Source of the DNA: Artemia franciscana
Taxonomy: Eukaryota; Arthropoda; Branchiopoda; Anostraca; Artemiidae
Assembly: GCF_032884065.1 (NCBI RefSeq)
Contig: NC_088881.1
Span: 864,001-928,000, forward strand
Direction: 5' to 3'
Length of the DNA stretch: 64,000 bases
The position numbers and the translations under genes are program-made. Under the pieces are notes generated by a model. The model was given only the letters and a program-made list of their open reading frames with translations, was not told where the DNA came from and did not search any database. Positions 46,381 to 58,109 of the stretch are shown one piece after another; the stretch's first letter is position 1, and every line of letters begins with the position of its first letter.

Positions 46381-46659
46381 AAGAATTGTCCACAGTTACT
46401 GACTTACTCAGTCTATAGTTCTGAGAGATATCGTAAATGATATGTCCCATATTTTACCCGTCATTTTAATAATATTGACATGACTAACATTTAATGTTTG
46501 ATTAATATTTGTTTGATTAATATAATGTCTGATTAATTTTTCCTGTGAGTGTTTTTGAAGGTATAAATTATTTTTGTCATGACATGCTAATGCTAGCTCC
46601 GCCTATTGTAGTGAATAAATATATTCTATTCTATTCTACTCATACAGGCCCTATTTCTC

Positions 46660-49450
46660 AGCCCTCTTGCAACAGACAAGAAACTGAAAGCTCACAGAAT
46701 TCTGGAAGCGCTCAGAAGAAGAAAAAGCATATTGATCGACAATAGGGATACCGGTGAAGGAGACAAAATTCAATATTTCGACAAATATTAGAGACTGATC
46801 TTCTCATTTCACTGTGAGGAGGGCGGTTGCAGACTCAGAGGTGAGATAGTCTGTAAGTACTGGCATAGAAAAAGAAACAGAATGTTACCCAGAGACATAA
46901 GCTGTAGACACTGTTATTTTTAGTCTCAGCAGCACTTGCTAAGATGAAGAACCTTCAGTTGCTAAAGAATCGGTTGCAGAGGCTCAACGTCAAAAAGCTT
47001 CTGTATCGAAGAAGTGTACCAGAAGTAAGAAATTAGACAAAAGAACATTGACATCTAACTGGAATATTGACTCCAAGGGTAAATATTACATCGGTAAAGG
47101 GTGCACAGGAAAGCCGCGCTGCATGTTGTGTAATATTGGCTTGTGAGGCAGTAGCATCCATATTAGGTGCCATTTTAGCAAAACTACACACTTGAAAAAA
47201 GTTTCTTTGACTCTTTGTGAAGTTTCTATAGATTAGTTTCATAAGGATGTTCTTGGAGCAAACGAGGACATACTTTCGAGTAACCAGAAAATCAGTCAGG
47301 CAGAATTAATTTTAAGTGGATTTGTCATGTGCCATAACTTGCCAGTCAGAATCATGAAGGAGCTTCCTGAAACCTTGAAGAGGGCTTTTCCTGACTTTGA
47401 AATTGCAAAGGGAATCCAGATTGATCGCACAAAAACAACATACGTGATCAATTTAATAATTGGAAAAGTTGTATTTTTCCAACGTGGAGTAATTTGAAAA
47501 GCCAAGTGATTGCAATTCATCATGTCTATGAAGTGGAGGAAGATCAGAGTCGAAAAAAGTTGTGAGAGACTCATTTTTGAATTTGATTGAAGTACATCAG
47601 TGCAGAGTCGGAGATCTACACACAGCATCAACAAACCTACTACTGAAAGAAATTGCAGTGCCAAAGCAGACTCTGATCGGTATTGCATCAGACAATGTAT
47701 CTGTCATGATAGGGGGACAAGGTGATTTGCAAGCAAAGCCTTTGCTTGACTTACCGAACCTATTTGTCCTCAGGTGGTTATGCCATTCAATTAATGTATG
47801 TGCTAGTGCACCAAGTCAGAAGCTACGTCCAGACATTGAGGAATTCTGTCAGAACATCTATAATTACATTAGCAGAGCCCCTAAAAGGGGTGGAGAGTCC
47901 AACGAAATGCAGAAGTTCATGGAACTTGACGGGCTTAGGATTTTCCGTCATGTCACAACTAGTTGGTTCTCCCGACTCCCAGTAGTTCTATGCTATATCG
48001 AGCAATGGGAGTGCTTGATACTTTTCTTACAAAGTTAGAGCTTTAAAGAAGGGAAAAAGCAAGCCAAAGCTATTCTGGATAAATTGATGTTAACGATCTT
48101 CAAAGCCTATTTTACTTTCCTAGCATACATGCTACTGTTTGTCACAGACCTGAATAGACAATAGTTGTCGGAGGAGATACCAATTCACTTAGTGAGTTGT
48201 ACAAAGCAATTGACAGTCATTTTTTTAAACCATCGTACGTGGAGAAAACCAAAGCATTTCTGGTATAGCTCAGGAACGCACAGCATTTCTGAGATATGAA
48301 AGAAGTAGATTGTGGCAGTCGTGAAGAGGTCCTGTTTGTAAACGAAAAGATTTTGTTATCAGCTGCAACTGCTTTCAAAACATCATGCACAAAATTCGTG
48401 ATAGAATTGAGTGACGAAATAAGGAAAAGGTTTTTCAGTTTAAAGTACTCGTCCATTAAAAACCTGGATAGACTAGACCCAAAGATAGCAATGTCTCCTG
48501 ACGATGGGGACTTGAGAATTGTCCTCCTACTCACCTGGTCTCCAAATTTGACAAAGGAAAGTGATGTAGAAAATCTTGCCAAGGAACGGAAACGCTTGTC
48601 ATTTTACTCTTATGTCAAGGAATATGTAGACTCTGACCAATTCATTTCTGATGTGAAGTAGTAGAACGGTGTGATAGTCCTCAAATAAAAAGTTTTCCGT
48701 TCTTGGGTGAATGACAATGCTGATCATGCCTCATTCTGGACTTTTTCTGATGTCAATCTCATCAAGACCAAGTTGAGAAACGAACTCAGCTTTACTACAC
48801 TGAGTGCTCTTCCGGGTGCTAAGATAGTTGGTACCAAGGACTGGAAATCCCCAATAAGCATGGTGACACACCCTAACTGGAGAAGTACTGGAAGAGAATA
48901 TAAGAAATCTACTACTGCAAATGACGCTACAGTTTCTGACTTGGATGATGACCTTTAGTACCATATAGGGTTTCGATTGCAGTTTATGTCCACCCGTCAG
49001 TCTCTCCGTGTTTTACTTGCAGTTATAGTTTCTGTTTGTTTTTGTTTTTTATGTGGAATAAGTCAATGTTCCTCGAATGTACTTAATTGGTTGTATTTCG
49101 TATGTTATACGTAAATTTGAGTCTATTTTTTGAAATGTCAGTTCAGTTTTGAAGATAAAAAACTAAAGTTGTTCATTGTTCGTTATTGAATAGAAATTCT
49201 ACTATTTGCAGAAATGACGCCAAAATGGTCCCCGCAGGGAAAAAGAGATCTCCCAATATCATTGAAAGAAGATATCTGATACTTTATTCTCTTTATTATA
49301 ATGTACTTTCTTATCCTCTGCGTGTTGCGCGTAGCACAAGAGAATTTTGTGTCTTGTGCTTAGTGCAACACGCAAAATTATACACTTTTGGAATCAGTGA
49401 TACAACTTTCGGGCGTTTTATGGTACTTTTTTTTCGAAAGTGTTGGTAAC
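46660..49450 (+). mobile_element. hAT-type DNA transposon, broken transposase
   Basis: A DUF4371-like hAT transposase is scattered over three frames. Near 47040-47220 a BED-like finger (CMLCN...HIRCHFSKTTHLKK). At 47562-48038 the RNase H-like core: LIGIASDNVSVMIGGQGD, LFVLRWLCHSINVCASA, EEFCQNIYNYISR, TTSWFSRLPVVLCYIEQWE. At 48296-48661 and 48707-48958 the C-terminal region (IELSDEIRKRFFSLKYSSIK; ALPGAKIVGTKDW). Multiple stops make it dead. The end tggtaacactg at about 49444-49454 resembles a hAT terminal inverted repeat; no matching left end was found, and LINE c abuts the left side. Confidence 0.7.
49320..49373. repeat. Imperfect hairpin near the hAT end
   Basis: gcgtgttgcgcgtagcacaa pairs with ttgtgcttagtgcaacacgc across a 10-base loop, with three or four mismatches. 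Could be subterminal structure of the transposon. Confidence 0.7.
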
Positions 49451-49524
49451 ACTGTTACTAGCTTAAAGAAGAAACGAATATACAAAATAGCCTGATTTGC
49501 TAGAGATTTAACACTTTAAGTAAA

Positions 49525-49603
49525 ATGGGAAGACAGAATAAGTTTAAAGGACAAAGAAGGCCTGAGCGTTCAGGTTTTGACGAAGAAGAACGTCGCTTAG
49601 TTT
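49525..49603 (+). CDS. Candidate first exon, basic protein (NXF1-like?)
   Basis: ATG in very good context (agtaaaATGG) opens 26 codons, MGRQNKFKGQRRPERSGF then DEEERRLV, with codon composition unlike the surrounding repeats. The exon can end at 49603 before gtatga, leaving one base. The exon at 61999-62231 needs exactly one base, and its similar basic/acidic character makes the pair a reasonable start of one gene. Metazoan NXF1 begins with such an arginine-rich RNA-binding region. Reading on without splicing gives a stop within 12 codons. The 5' flank carries hAT remains, so the promoter is not clear. Confidence 0.35.
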
Positions 49604-50600
49604 GTATGAATAATTTACTGACTTTCTTTAGTACTTAAAGGGTAATTTGTAAGAATGCTAGGCTAGCTTACTGCATTTGTTTTGGAAGTAGGCTATGCAC
49701 CAGGATTCTTTATATGATTCCAAGATCTTTCCTAAACTTGGAAATTATTTGTTTATATAGTTGGGATGGGCTATTACAGAGGACTGAAAAAGGCTACTTG
49801 GGATTGGATGATTTTAATCTTGGAAAACTTTTCTTTGCATTTTGTAAAGGTATAATTCTAGTTAATTGACTTCTTGCTATCTTGGAAAGGGTTTAGGTTA
49901 GGAAAATGAAATTTTCAGTGATGAATCTACAGACTAAAATATGTCCTGGGAAGGTATTTGAAGGGAAATTCTAGTTAATTGACTTCTTGCTATTTTGGAA
50001 AGGGTTTAGGTTAGGAATATGAAACTTTCACAGATGGGTCTACAGGCTAAAGTATGTCCCAGGAATGTATTTTAAAGTATCCACCTCCACTCCTTCTCCC
50101 TCTAGAGGGCCCTGAAATTTGCCTACATGACAGGTCTATACCTATTGAAATTTTGACAAAACAACATTTTACCTTAATTTTCAGTTTCTTTTTCTCTACC
50201 TTTAGTTCTGAAAATGCAATTCCTGTTATTTGAGTAGAATTTTGAGCCATATCAATGTTTTTTTTTTCAAAATTTAGGAAATGTAATTGCTTATCTTTAA
50301 AACTTAATAAAATGAAATTGAGCAAAGTTATGAAGCTGAAAACAGTTTTGTTGTACTTCAATTAAGCAGAAGATCTATTTTGTAAGGTTTCACTTTTATA
50401 ACACATGTATTTCAAAGGTCAAGGCCCTCTAGAGGGAGAAGGAGTAGAGGTAGTTACAGTAAAATTCTAGTCCATTGACTTCTTGCTATCTTAGAAAGTT
50501 GTTGGGCTAGTGAATTGAAACTTTCAGGGATGTGTCTACAGGTTAAAATATATCCTGGGAAGTTATTTTGAGGTCCCTAACTATACCCCTTCCCCCCTCC
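49604..50600. repeat. Dispersed repeat D copies and fold-back
   Basis: Three related units begin at about 49856, 49970 and 50463 (tctagttaattgacttcttgctatc... tctacaggctaaaatatgtcc). Between the second and third, 50081-50113 and 50422-50453 are inverted copies (ctactccttctccctctagagggcc), giving a stem of about 32 bp with a 308-bp loop. No coding. Confidence 0.75.
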
Positions 50601-51099
50601 TCTATGTAACACAGCTATGCATTACAGCTTATATTTTGGTCAAATTTGATCCTATATTACTGTTAAAAGTGTAAATCCTTGCTTACCTTCAAAAAATTCA
50701 ACTTTTCACTGTTTTTTTTAAGCTACTATATTCCATAATTAGTTCATAAGCATTGAAAAACAATTATTACCTTTTATGGTATAGTTCAAAAAGGAATGTA
50801 GGCATTTAAACAAACCCCATGTTTGAAACATCTTATCTTTAAATGGCTTTACACAGGGGTAATAGAGGTAAGCCATTGAACTTTTAAGGGATTTCTCACT
50901 CAAAATTATGATTAATTGGATACGGCTTATGTTATATGTGTGTCAATAACATCTATTTTGTAAATCATAACAGCATAGAGAAAGTCATTTTCTTCAAGAA
51001 GGCCCAATAATGATTCTTAGAAACCTGAAGAGAGGTGAAACAAAAATTTAGTGGAAAAAATAAGCACAAGTCCTATATACATGATTGACATAACTGTAA
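50601..51099. other. A+T-rich, nothing recognised
   Basis: Non-coding sequence, presumably intronic for the putative plus-strand host gene. Confidence 0.35.
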
Positions 51100-51388
51100 A
51101 AAATATGCTCTCTTTGGGGGATAATTTGAAAAAACTAGAAAGATGTATTTGTAACTTACAAACAGGTGATCAGATCTTAATGAGGTTTGATATTTAGAAG
51201 GATCTTGTGCTCCAGAGCTCTTATTTTAAATCCCAACCAGATCCAGTGACATTGAGGGGAGTTGGCTGGGGAAACTGGAAATCTTGGAAGATGTGAAAAT
51301 TGAGGTATCTTTATCTTGCAAATGGGTTGTGAATCTTAATGAAACTTGATATATAGAAAGATCTTATGCCTGAGATGCTTATACAGAA
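51100..51388 (-). repeat. Dispersed repeat B fragment, inverted
   Basis: Reverse complement of the repeat B segment: ggtgatcagatcttaatgag, tatttagaaggatcttgtgc, ctcttattttaaatccc, then a second partial unit (aatgggttgtgaatcttaatg). Confidence 0.8.
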
Positions 51389-51630
51389 ATTACTCTGTAT
51401 ATGAAAGAGGTTTTTCCTCCTCAACACCCCGCTTTTTACGCTAAAGTTTGACTCGTTCTGTTAACTTTACTTTTTAAAACAGTAAAAAAACTTTAGCATA
51501 AAGAGTAGGGTGTTGAGGAGGAAAAGGCCCTTTCATATATAGAGTAATTTCTATTCATTTTAAGTTTTAATGTTGCTCCTTACTTTCAGTTAAAAACACT
51601 TGTTTTTTTTTATTTAATTTATACCATAGT
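51389..51630. repeat. Fold-back made of two repeat A termini
   Basis: aaattactctgtatatgaaag..cctcctcaacaccccgctttttacgc on the left is mirrored by gcataaagagtagggtgttgaggagg..ctttcatatatagagtaattt on the right; arms of about 65-70 bp around a central about 40-bp spacer. The right end continues with the same ctttcagttaaaa..acttgttttttttta terminus seen at 5255. Confidence 0.85.
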
Positions 51631-52547
51631 TTTATAAATATATATTTAAAACTAGCAAAATAAGCCCTTAATAAACATTAATTACAACACAACTGTCCAG
51701 AAAAGAAGTTTTACAAAGGAAAGTAAAGAACCATATTAAACTTAAGACAAGCATCAACACATTTCTATAATATTTAAAGCTCAATGTTTTGTGAGAAACC
51801 AGGAAAGAAAAATATATAATTAATGAAAAAAATCAAATAGTTGAGAAAATGAAAATTTTGTCAGCCAGTAGCAAAATATGAAGATGAAAATCAAGCAAAT
51901 ATTTTGACAAGGACCTCCAAATAATGGAAGTGTTTTCAAACAAAATGAAGTGGTGAGGGTTATTGTGCACATGTTGGGCCAAGGCAGAATCAAAATTCTT
52001 GGGTCTTTGGTGCAAACTATGACTTTGTTGATTGAATATTTGTGTTTCAACAACCCCTTCTCCCAATTGTTGGCGTTTTACCAATATAGAAAATTTAGAA
52101 ATGTTACACACCCCTTAAAATTTGACAACTGGTATTTTTCACATTTCTAAATCTCTTTCATAGGGTGGTATCAAGGAAATTTTCAGGGGGGAAGGGGTAT
52201 TAAAGATTTTTTTGAGGAATGTTTATAAAAAAAAAAACTCTGAAATGCATGAAAGACTTGTTTATATTCATTTTCGTTATGTTTATACAAGTTGGAGAAA
52301 GGTTTCAGACCTTTCTCCAACTTCATACCCTTTAGCCCTCCTGGATATGGCTTGTTTTTTCCTAGCCTATTTGAATTTAAAGAGAAAAGATTGTATTAAT
52401 TTTCTCACAACCTCCCACATATTTACATTCTCATTTAAACAAACAGTCTTCTCAATATTTGAACTCTACATTAATTACTCTTTTGAATACCAGATGACAC
52501 ATGGAAAGGTAATTACAAGTGACATAACAATTCCCCCAGAAAGCCAG
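51631..52547. other. A+T-rich, no gene recognised
   Basis: Short open frames on both strands, none with a recognisable motif. A ggagaaaggtttcagacctttctcc palindrome lies at about 52293-52319. Confidence 0.35.
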
Positions 52548-52634
52548 AACAGCTTTCTGGGATCTGAAAGGAGCTTTTGATGAAGTTATAAGGTAATTTA
52601 GCATTCTTATTTTAATATATTTGTGAAAAATGTA
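52548..52634 (+). mobile_element. LINE RT scrap, inverted partner of 52981-53070
   Basis: acagctttctgggatctgaaaggagcttttgatgaagtt and the following attcttattttaatatat are a near-identical inverted copy of part of the LINE RT on the opposite strand. The translation contains DLKGAFDEV. Confidence 0.8.
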
Positions 52635-52980
52635 TAATGATGGAAATATCATTAAAGACTGCTAACAAATCTGTAAGTTGTTCATAAGTCTTCTTTGTGT
52701 ATTTGTTGTTCTCTTTCAAAGAAAACACAAATAAAGGCATTTTCAATGAAAATATAGAAAAAAAATCTAGAGGGGGAGTATGGGGTGTTTCCCTTGTCCC
52801 TCCTGTAATTGACACCACTGGTCTCAGATTTCTGTTTTGCCTTTCTTCAGGTTTTTAAGAATCATTATTGAGCATGATCAACATTGCTACAGAATTTGCA
52901 ATTGCTATATGTCACTTGGTTAATATGAAGTGCCATAAAAACGGATTATTCAAGTGAAAACAAAGAAGCAAAGTTAAATT
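52635..52980. other. Spacer between inverted LINE scraps
   Basis: A+T-rich loop between the inverted repeats at 52548-52634 and 52981-53070; no gene seen. Confidence 0.4.
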
Positions 52981-53640
52981 TTTTATAAATGTTTCATAAA
53001 CATATTAAAAATAAGAATGCTAAAATATCTTACAACTTCATCAAAAGCTCCTTTCAGATCCCGGAAAGCTGCATGTAACCTATTTTTCATGCCTCTGGTA
53101 TATTTTCCAAACAACACTTGCAATATAAATAGTTCATCTATTGAAATATAATCCTTCCTGAGCCCTGCCTGAATATCTATCATATTACTTTGTGAATCCA
53201 ACCATTTGTCTAACCTAGAACACAATTCCTTGCTAAAAAGCTTACTTACACTGTAACCCAAATTAATTCCTCTATAACTACTGTACAATGCCCTGGCACC
53301 TTTCTTATAAAATGGAACTAAAATAGATCTAGACCAATCCACAGGTCAATTAGGTTTACACAACAATTCCAAAAATATTAAACTCAAAATTGGAGTAATA
53401 CTCACCCTACACTACTTCCATGCCGTGAATGGAATTCCATCAGTTCCAGGCAACAACCCTCCCATCATGATTTTTCATTTCGTCAAAATATCCTTCTCTT
53501 TTATTTCTGCTATCAACTTGAATCAACTTCTTTCAATGGTAAATGAATTAACTGTTTAAAACCTCAAACATCTCAACCCTCTGTTACTGACATTAACTTC
53601 CTCAAATTTATCATCCAAATATGCAGGACAAGTTTAAACT
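52981..53640 (-). mobile_element. LINE RT fragment
   Basis: Minus strand. PGTDGIPF near 53440, then WSRSILVPFYKKGARALYSS, YRGINLGYSVSKLFSKELCS, IDIQAGLRKDYISIDELF, and RLHAAFRDLKGAFDEVVR (the first catalytic Asp region). The NYRG.NL wording differs from LINEs a-c and suggests another clade (RTE- or I-like). It lacks the YADD half; a plus-strand piece at 54230-54595 could be from the same family. Confidence 0.7.
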
Positions 53641-53739
53641 GCTGGGAAGAAAAAATCATTATTCAAAGTTTCATTTATTCATATATCAGACAGATTGTGG
53701 GCAACACCATAGTACTGCCTAAGTAAAGAACATTATGGG

Positions 53740-54020
53740 CACATCATATTTTTTTTTGTCAAGGTGTTTTTTTATGGAAGGAGTTATTGGAACTTTAGGG
53801 TCCTCATTTAATTGGAAAATAAAAACTTTAGTGTATTTTTATAGTCAAGCCCTGCTCCCATGCAACATTTCCCCCCAAAGACATCCAATCAAAATTTTGA
53901 GATAGCCAACATATTCAGCATAGTTAAAATGTACAATAACTATGGATCTGATTATGACAGCTCCCCTGTAGTTGTTGAGACAAGGGCTCTGTAATTTTCT
54001 CATTGTGTAAATATAGTATT
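53740..54020 (+). repeat. Repeat A interior fragment
   Basis: aaggagttattggaac..ctcatttaattggaaaataaaaactt, ccaatcaaaattttgagatagcc and aactatggatctgattatgac match the repeat A segment that forms the tandem array further right. Confidence 0.65.
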
Positions 54021-54179
54021 TTTAACTGTAAAAGGGGGACATGTTCTATGATATGTTTTAAGAAGGCCAAGGACATTCAGGTGAAGGTTTCAGGGAATGT
54101 TGAGGGGAGTGCTGAGTCAAATCAAAACAAACTATGTACATGTGGGTATATTGCCTTTTGACTTTGTGTAGGCTGCATT

Positions 54180-54595
54180 AAATGTAGTACCACTACTATA
54201 TTTAATACTCCTGCTGTGGCTTAGGTAGGAACTTAGGTTAGTAGTTGTTTGTTTTTAAATCAGGAGTTAAACAAGGTTGTGTTCTATCCCCTTTTAAATG
54301 GATTATTTTGATGAACTTGTCCTAAGAAGAATGGCACTGGCAAAGGGAGAACACAAAATCAAATAGGGAAGTAAAGCTCTCCTAGACTTATATAATTGTT
54401 GATTTTTAAGAATTCTAGATGAATGTGTTAGAAAAATGAGTGAACTGTTAAAAGGTTATGTTAGTTAAGGGTGCAAGGGTAGGTTTCAAGATTAATATCA
54501 ATGCAACTTTAGTTGCTAAAAACTTAAACAAAAATGAGCTGGTAATGGTGGATAACAAGACGATTTATCAAGAAGACATTGTGACTTAGGTAGTA
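54180..54595 (+). mobile_element. LINE RT fragment (second half)
   Basis: SGVKQGCVLSPF (RT motif 4), then RRMALAKGEHKIK, SKALLDL, ILDECVRKMSELL and a downstream LVMVDNKTIYQEDIV. Stops occur within the YADD region and elsewhere. It ends where repeat A begins at about 54597. Confidence 0.7.
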
Positions 54596-54596
54596 T

Positions 54597-55300
54597 CAAA
54601 CAGTTTGTGGTCACAAAGTGTAAATAAGGAGCAACTCAGATCAGTAGTAGCAAAAACTCTGAAAAACATAGCTTTGATAAAATAAAATAAATAAATATAA
54701 ATATAAATAAATAATATTATAAATAAATAATAATATTATATTATAATAATATTATAATTTTATAATATATTATAGTTATAATATATAATTAAATAATATA
54801 TTATATTATATTATTTATATTATTATATATATTATATTATTATTATATTATATATTTATATATATTATATTCTATATTATTATATTATTATAATAATATA
54901 ATATATTATAATTAAATAGTATTAATATATATTATAATAATATTATATTATAATATTATAAATAAATAAATAAAATAAAAACATAACTTTGATATCAATA
55001 AAGCCATCACAAGAAAGCTATTTATGATGTATCAAATATATAAGATTCATTAAGTTTGGTGTTACCTATCAAATGCAATGAAAAAAAAGAGGGACATCCC
55101 CAAAAAGTCAAAGAAGATTTATGAGAATTGCACCATAAGATTCAGCTTCTCAGTGAATCCTACTGTAGGGGTCCGAAGCTCCCACCTGCAAAAATGTTGA
55201 ATTTCAAATTTTTTGCTAAAAAAAAGATCACGTGTGTATATATATACATGTTTTTTTTTTTTTTTTGGGGGGGGGGGTCTGATGGTTGTAGAATATGAAG
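54597..55300 (+). repeat. Repeat A copy split by A+T-only sequence
   Basis: Left end tcaaacagtttgtggtcacaaa..gagcaactcagatc..aaaaactctg matches 4380-4450. It is interrupted at about 54690-54965 by a run of taaata/atatta, then resumes (aacataactttgatatcaat, taagtttggtgttacctatc, attcagcttctcagtgaatcc, gctcccacctgcaaaaatg). Confidence 0.75.
54690..54965. repeat. A+T-only low-complexity tract
   Basis: About 275 bp with almost no G or C, made of interleaved taaataaat and attatattat words, lying inside repeat A. Confidence 0.9.
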
Positions 55301-55889
55301 AACTAGGAACAAGAAACTTCAACAAACATGCATATAATGCACAACCGTTAACAGCAAAACAATCAGATTAGGGGGTGGAAACAATCCAGAAAAAAAAGTA
55401 TCATCAGCTAAAACAGTGCTTAATCTGTTCAATGAGTATGAAATATCTGTAGCACCATATTTACTAACAATAGCTTGATCACAGTAAGACTAAGGCAAAT
55501 GAAGCAGGTATATCAGGCACCAAAAATACATCAATTTAAGTTCCTTCTTCTGGAGCAAAGGATACATACCATAAATAAATAAAGCATGGCGATTACAGAA
55601 GGTACTATAAATATGGGCTAGTGCTCAACATAAAGCAACAACCACAATTAGTGGCAATTTTCCTGTAGCCTATTTGAAGCTTTTGTCTAATGTTGACAAA
55701 AGCTTTGGCACTGAGCCCTGACAGCATGTTTTAAGTATGGGTGCCAAGCCACTTAGTAACATTAGAACAGCAGATGGAAAAAGATCCACATGACAGTGCA
55801 AAATCTGTAGATGGTGATTTCAGAGGCAACACTATTGTGTTGTATATAGTAAAGGCCATTTGGCTCTAATGTTATATTAAATTTTTTTT
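55301..55889. other. No gene seen
   Basis: Spacer between the split repeat A copy and the tandem array. About 55650-55710 holds an inverted pair (agcttttgtc..gacaaaagct). Confidence 0.4.
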
Positions 55890-58060
55890 TTTCTCAGAGG
55901 CACTTGATATGGAAGGGGGTGTTCTAAACTTCAAAGGGGGCTCATTTCGTTGGAAATTAAGAGTTCTTCTGCCTTTTTCAAGAGTCATAAGTGATCAGAG
56001 GGCAACTACCCCCCCCCTCCTCCCCCGTGCTCCTTTTTTCCAAATGGATCCAATAAAAATTTTGAGATAACCATTTTGTTAAAAATAGTTCAAAAATGTT
56101 ATAACAAAAACTTCAGTGTCAACACAACCCCCAGGGCATGGGGGGCAGGCATTGTAAATTATGCAATAAGGGCATATATGGTTTTTATGGAAGGGATGCT
56201 TGTATAAACTTCAGAGAGGGCTCATCTGATTGGAAATCAAAAGTTCTAGTTCACTTTTTAAGAATAAAAAGAGATCAGAGGGCAACTATCCTACCCCTTC
56301 CACGCCCTTTTTTCCTCAAACACATCCAATAAGAACTCTGAGATAGCCATTTTTTTTTTTAAATAGCTCAAAGGTCATATATAAAAAACTATAGGGTCAA
56401 CACAACCCCCCAGGGCTGGCAGCAGGGGGATATTTTAAGTTACGCCTTGGGGACATACATCATATGGTTCTTATAGAAGGGATGCTTGCATAAACTTAGA
56501 GAGGGCTCATTTGATTGGAAATTGAAAGTTTGGTTTTTGAGAGCCAAAAGAGATTGGAGGGCAACTAGCACACCCCTCCCCCTTGTCTCTTTTCTCAAAT
56601 GCATTCAGTAAAAACTATGAGATAGTCATTTTTCTTAAAAGAAAGTTCAGAGGTCAGATAGCAAAAACGGTTGTTTCAAAACAACCCGCCAGGGTATTTG
56701 GGCAGGTGTTGTAAGTTATGCCCTGGGGGTATGTATGGTTCTTGTGAAAGGGGTGCTTGTATGAGTATTCAGAAAGGGCTCAATTGACTGGAAATTGAAA
56801 GCTCTATTTCACTTTTTAGGAGTCAAAAGATATTTGGGAGCAACTACCCCCCCCCCCATGCCCTTTTCCCCCCAAACATATCCAATAAAAATTTTGAGAT
56901 AGCCATTTTGTTAAAAATAGTTCAAAGGTCAGATAAGAAAAACTCAGGTAAAAATACAACCTTCAAGGGGCGAGGGGGCAGGCATTCTAAGTTATGCTCT
57001 GGGGGCATATATGGTTCTTATGGAAGGGATGCTCATATAACCTTCACAGAGGGCTCATTGATTGGAAATAGAAAGTTCTAGTTCACATTTTAAGAGTCAA
57101 AAGAGATTGGAGGGGAAATAGCCCTCCCCACGTCATTTTTACCCAAACCCATCCAACACAAATTTTGAGACAGCAATTTTTTTAAATAGTTAAAAGTTCA
57201 GATAAGAAAAACTCTTGTGCCAATGGTTCTTATGGAAGGGAATCTTGCATAAACTTTGGAGAGGGCTCTTTTGATTGGGAATTGAAAGTTCTAGTTCACT
57301 TTTGAAGATTCAAAAGATTTTGATTGGCAACTAGCGCCCCCCCCCCTTCATGCCCTATTTTCCTCAAACCCATTCAATAAGAACTTTGAGATAGCCATTC
57401 TTTAAAATATAGTTCAAAGATCATATAACAAAAACACCAGGGTCAACACAATCTCTTGGGGCCCAGGGGAAGGCATGGTAAGTTATGCCCTGGTAGGATA
57501 TATGGTTGTTGCGGAAGGGATGCTTGTATAAGCTCAAGAGAGGGCTCATTTGATTGGAAATTGAAAGTTCTAGTTTAGTTTTTAAGAGTCAAAAGAGATT
57601 GGAGGGCAACTAGTCCCCACCCTTGTGCCCTATTTCCCTCAAACCTATCAAATACAAATTCTGAAATAGCCTCTTTTTTTTAATAGTTCAAAGGTCAGAA
57701 TGTAGTGTTTATGGAAGAGATGGTTGCATAAACTTCAGAGAGGGCTCATTCGAATGGAAATTGGAAGTTCTAGTTCACTTTTTAAGAGTCAAAAGAGATT
57801 GGAGAGCAACTAGTCCCCCCTCATGCCCTTTCCCCCCAAACCCATAAATCCACCCACCCACCCCCATGCCTCTTTTCCTAAATATGTCTGATAAAAATTT
57901 TGAGATAGCCGTTTTGTTCAAAGTAGTCCAAAATTCAAATTACTATAAATCAGTGGTTGAGAAATCCTCCATAACACCTGGAGGTGTCATGTTTTTTCCT
58001 AATGCAACCTTTTCCCTAAAATTATTCCTGTTCATAATTTATCTTAGTACAATGAAATCA
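55890..58060 (+). repeat. Tandem array, about 8.5 units of about 280 bp
   Basis: Units are marked by (g)agggctcattt.attgg at about 55941, 56221, 56506, 56779, 57054, 57266, 57545 and 57745, giving spacings near 280, with two shortened units (about 212 and 200 bp). Each holds aaagttctagttcactttt, agattggagggcaactag, a C-run, ttttgagatagccatttt and a ggcaggcattgtaagttatgcc block. The monomer is the interior of repeat A (about 4820-5060). Confidence 0.92.
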
Positions 58061-58109
58061 TTTAGCTAAGTATTAAACCTAAAGTACTCCCCTGTCCCTA
58101 TAATATCAT

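Larger units (their letters stand above)
42460..46637 (+). mobile_element. LINE c, CR1/L2-like, nearly full length, broken
   Basis: The most complete LINE here, about 4.2 kb, with two ORFs and a 3' tail of attct repeats after aataaatatattct (46613-46637), the microsatellite tail style of the CR1 group. ORF1 carries a PHD-like finger and CCCH-like fingers; ORF2 has EEP endonuclease and RT. About six stops or frame changes show it is dead. Confidence 0.85.

Noticed and set aside
47562-48958. A domesticated hAT-derived host gene
   Set aside because: The coding parts lie in different frames with stops between them and no splice sites that would join them convincingly.
55890-58060. A CRISPR-like array because of regular repeats
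   Set aside because: The genome is eukaryotic, the units are 280 bp and diverge along their whole length, and there are no short identical repeats with unique spacers.
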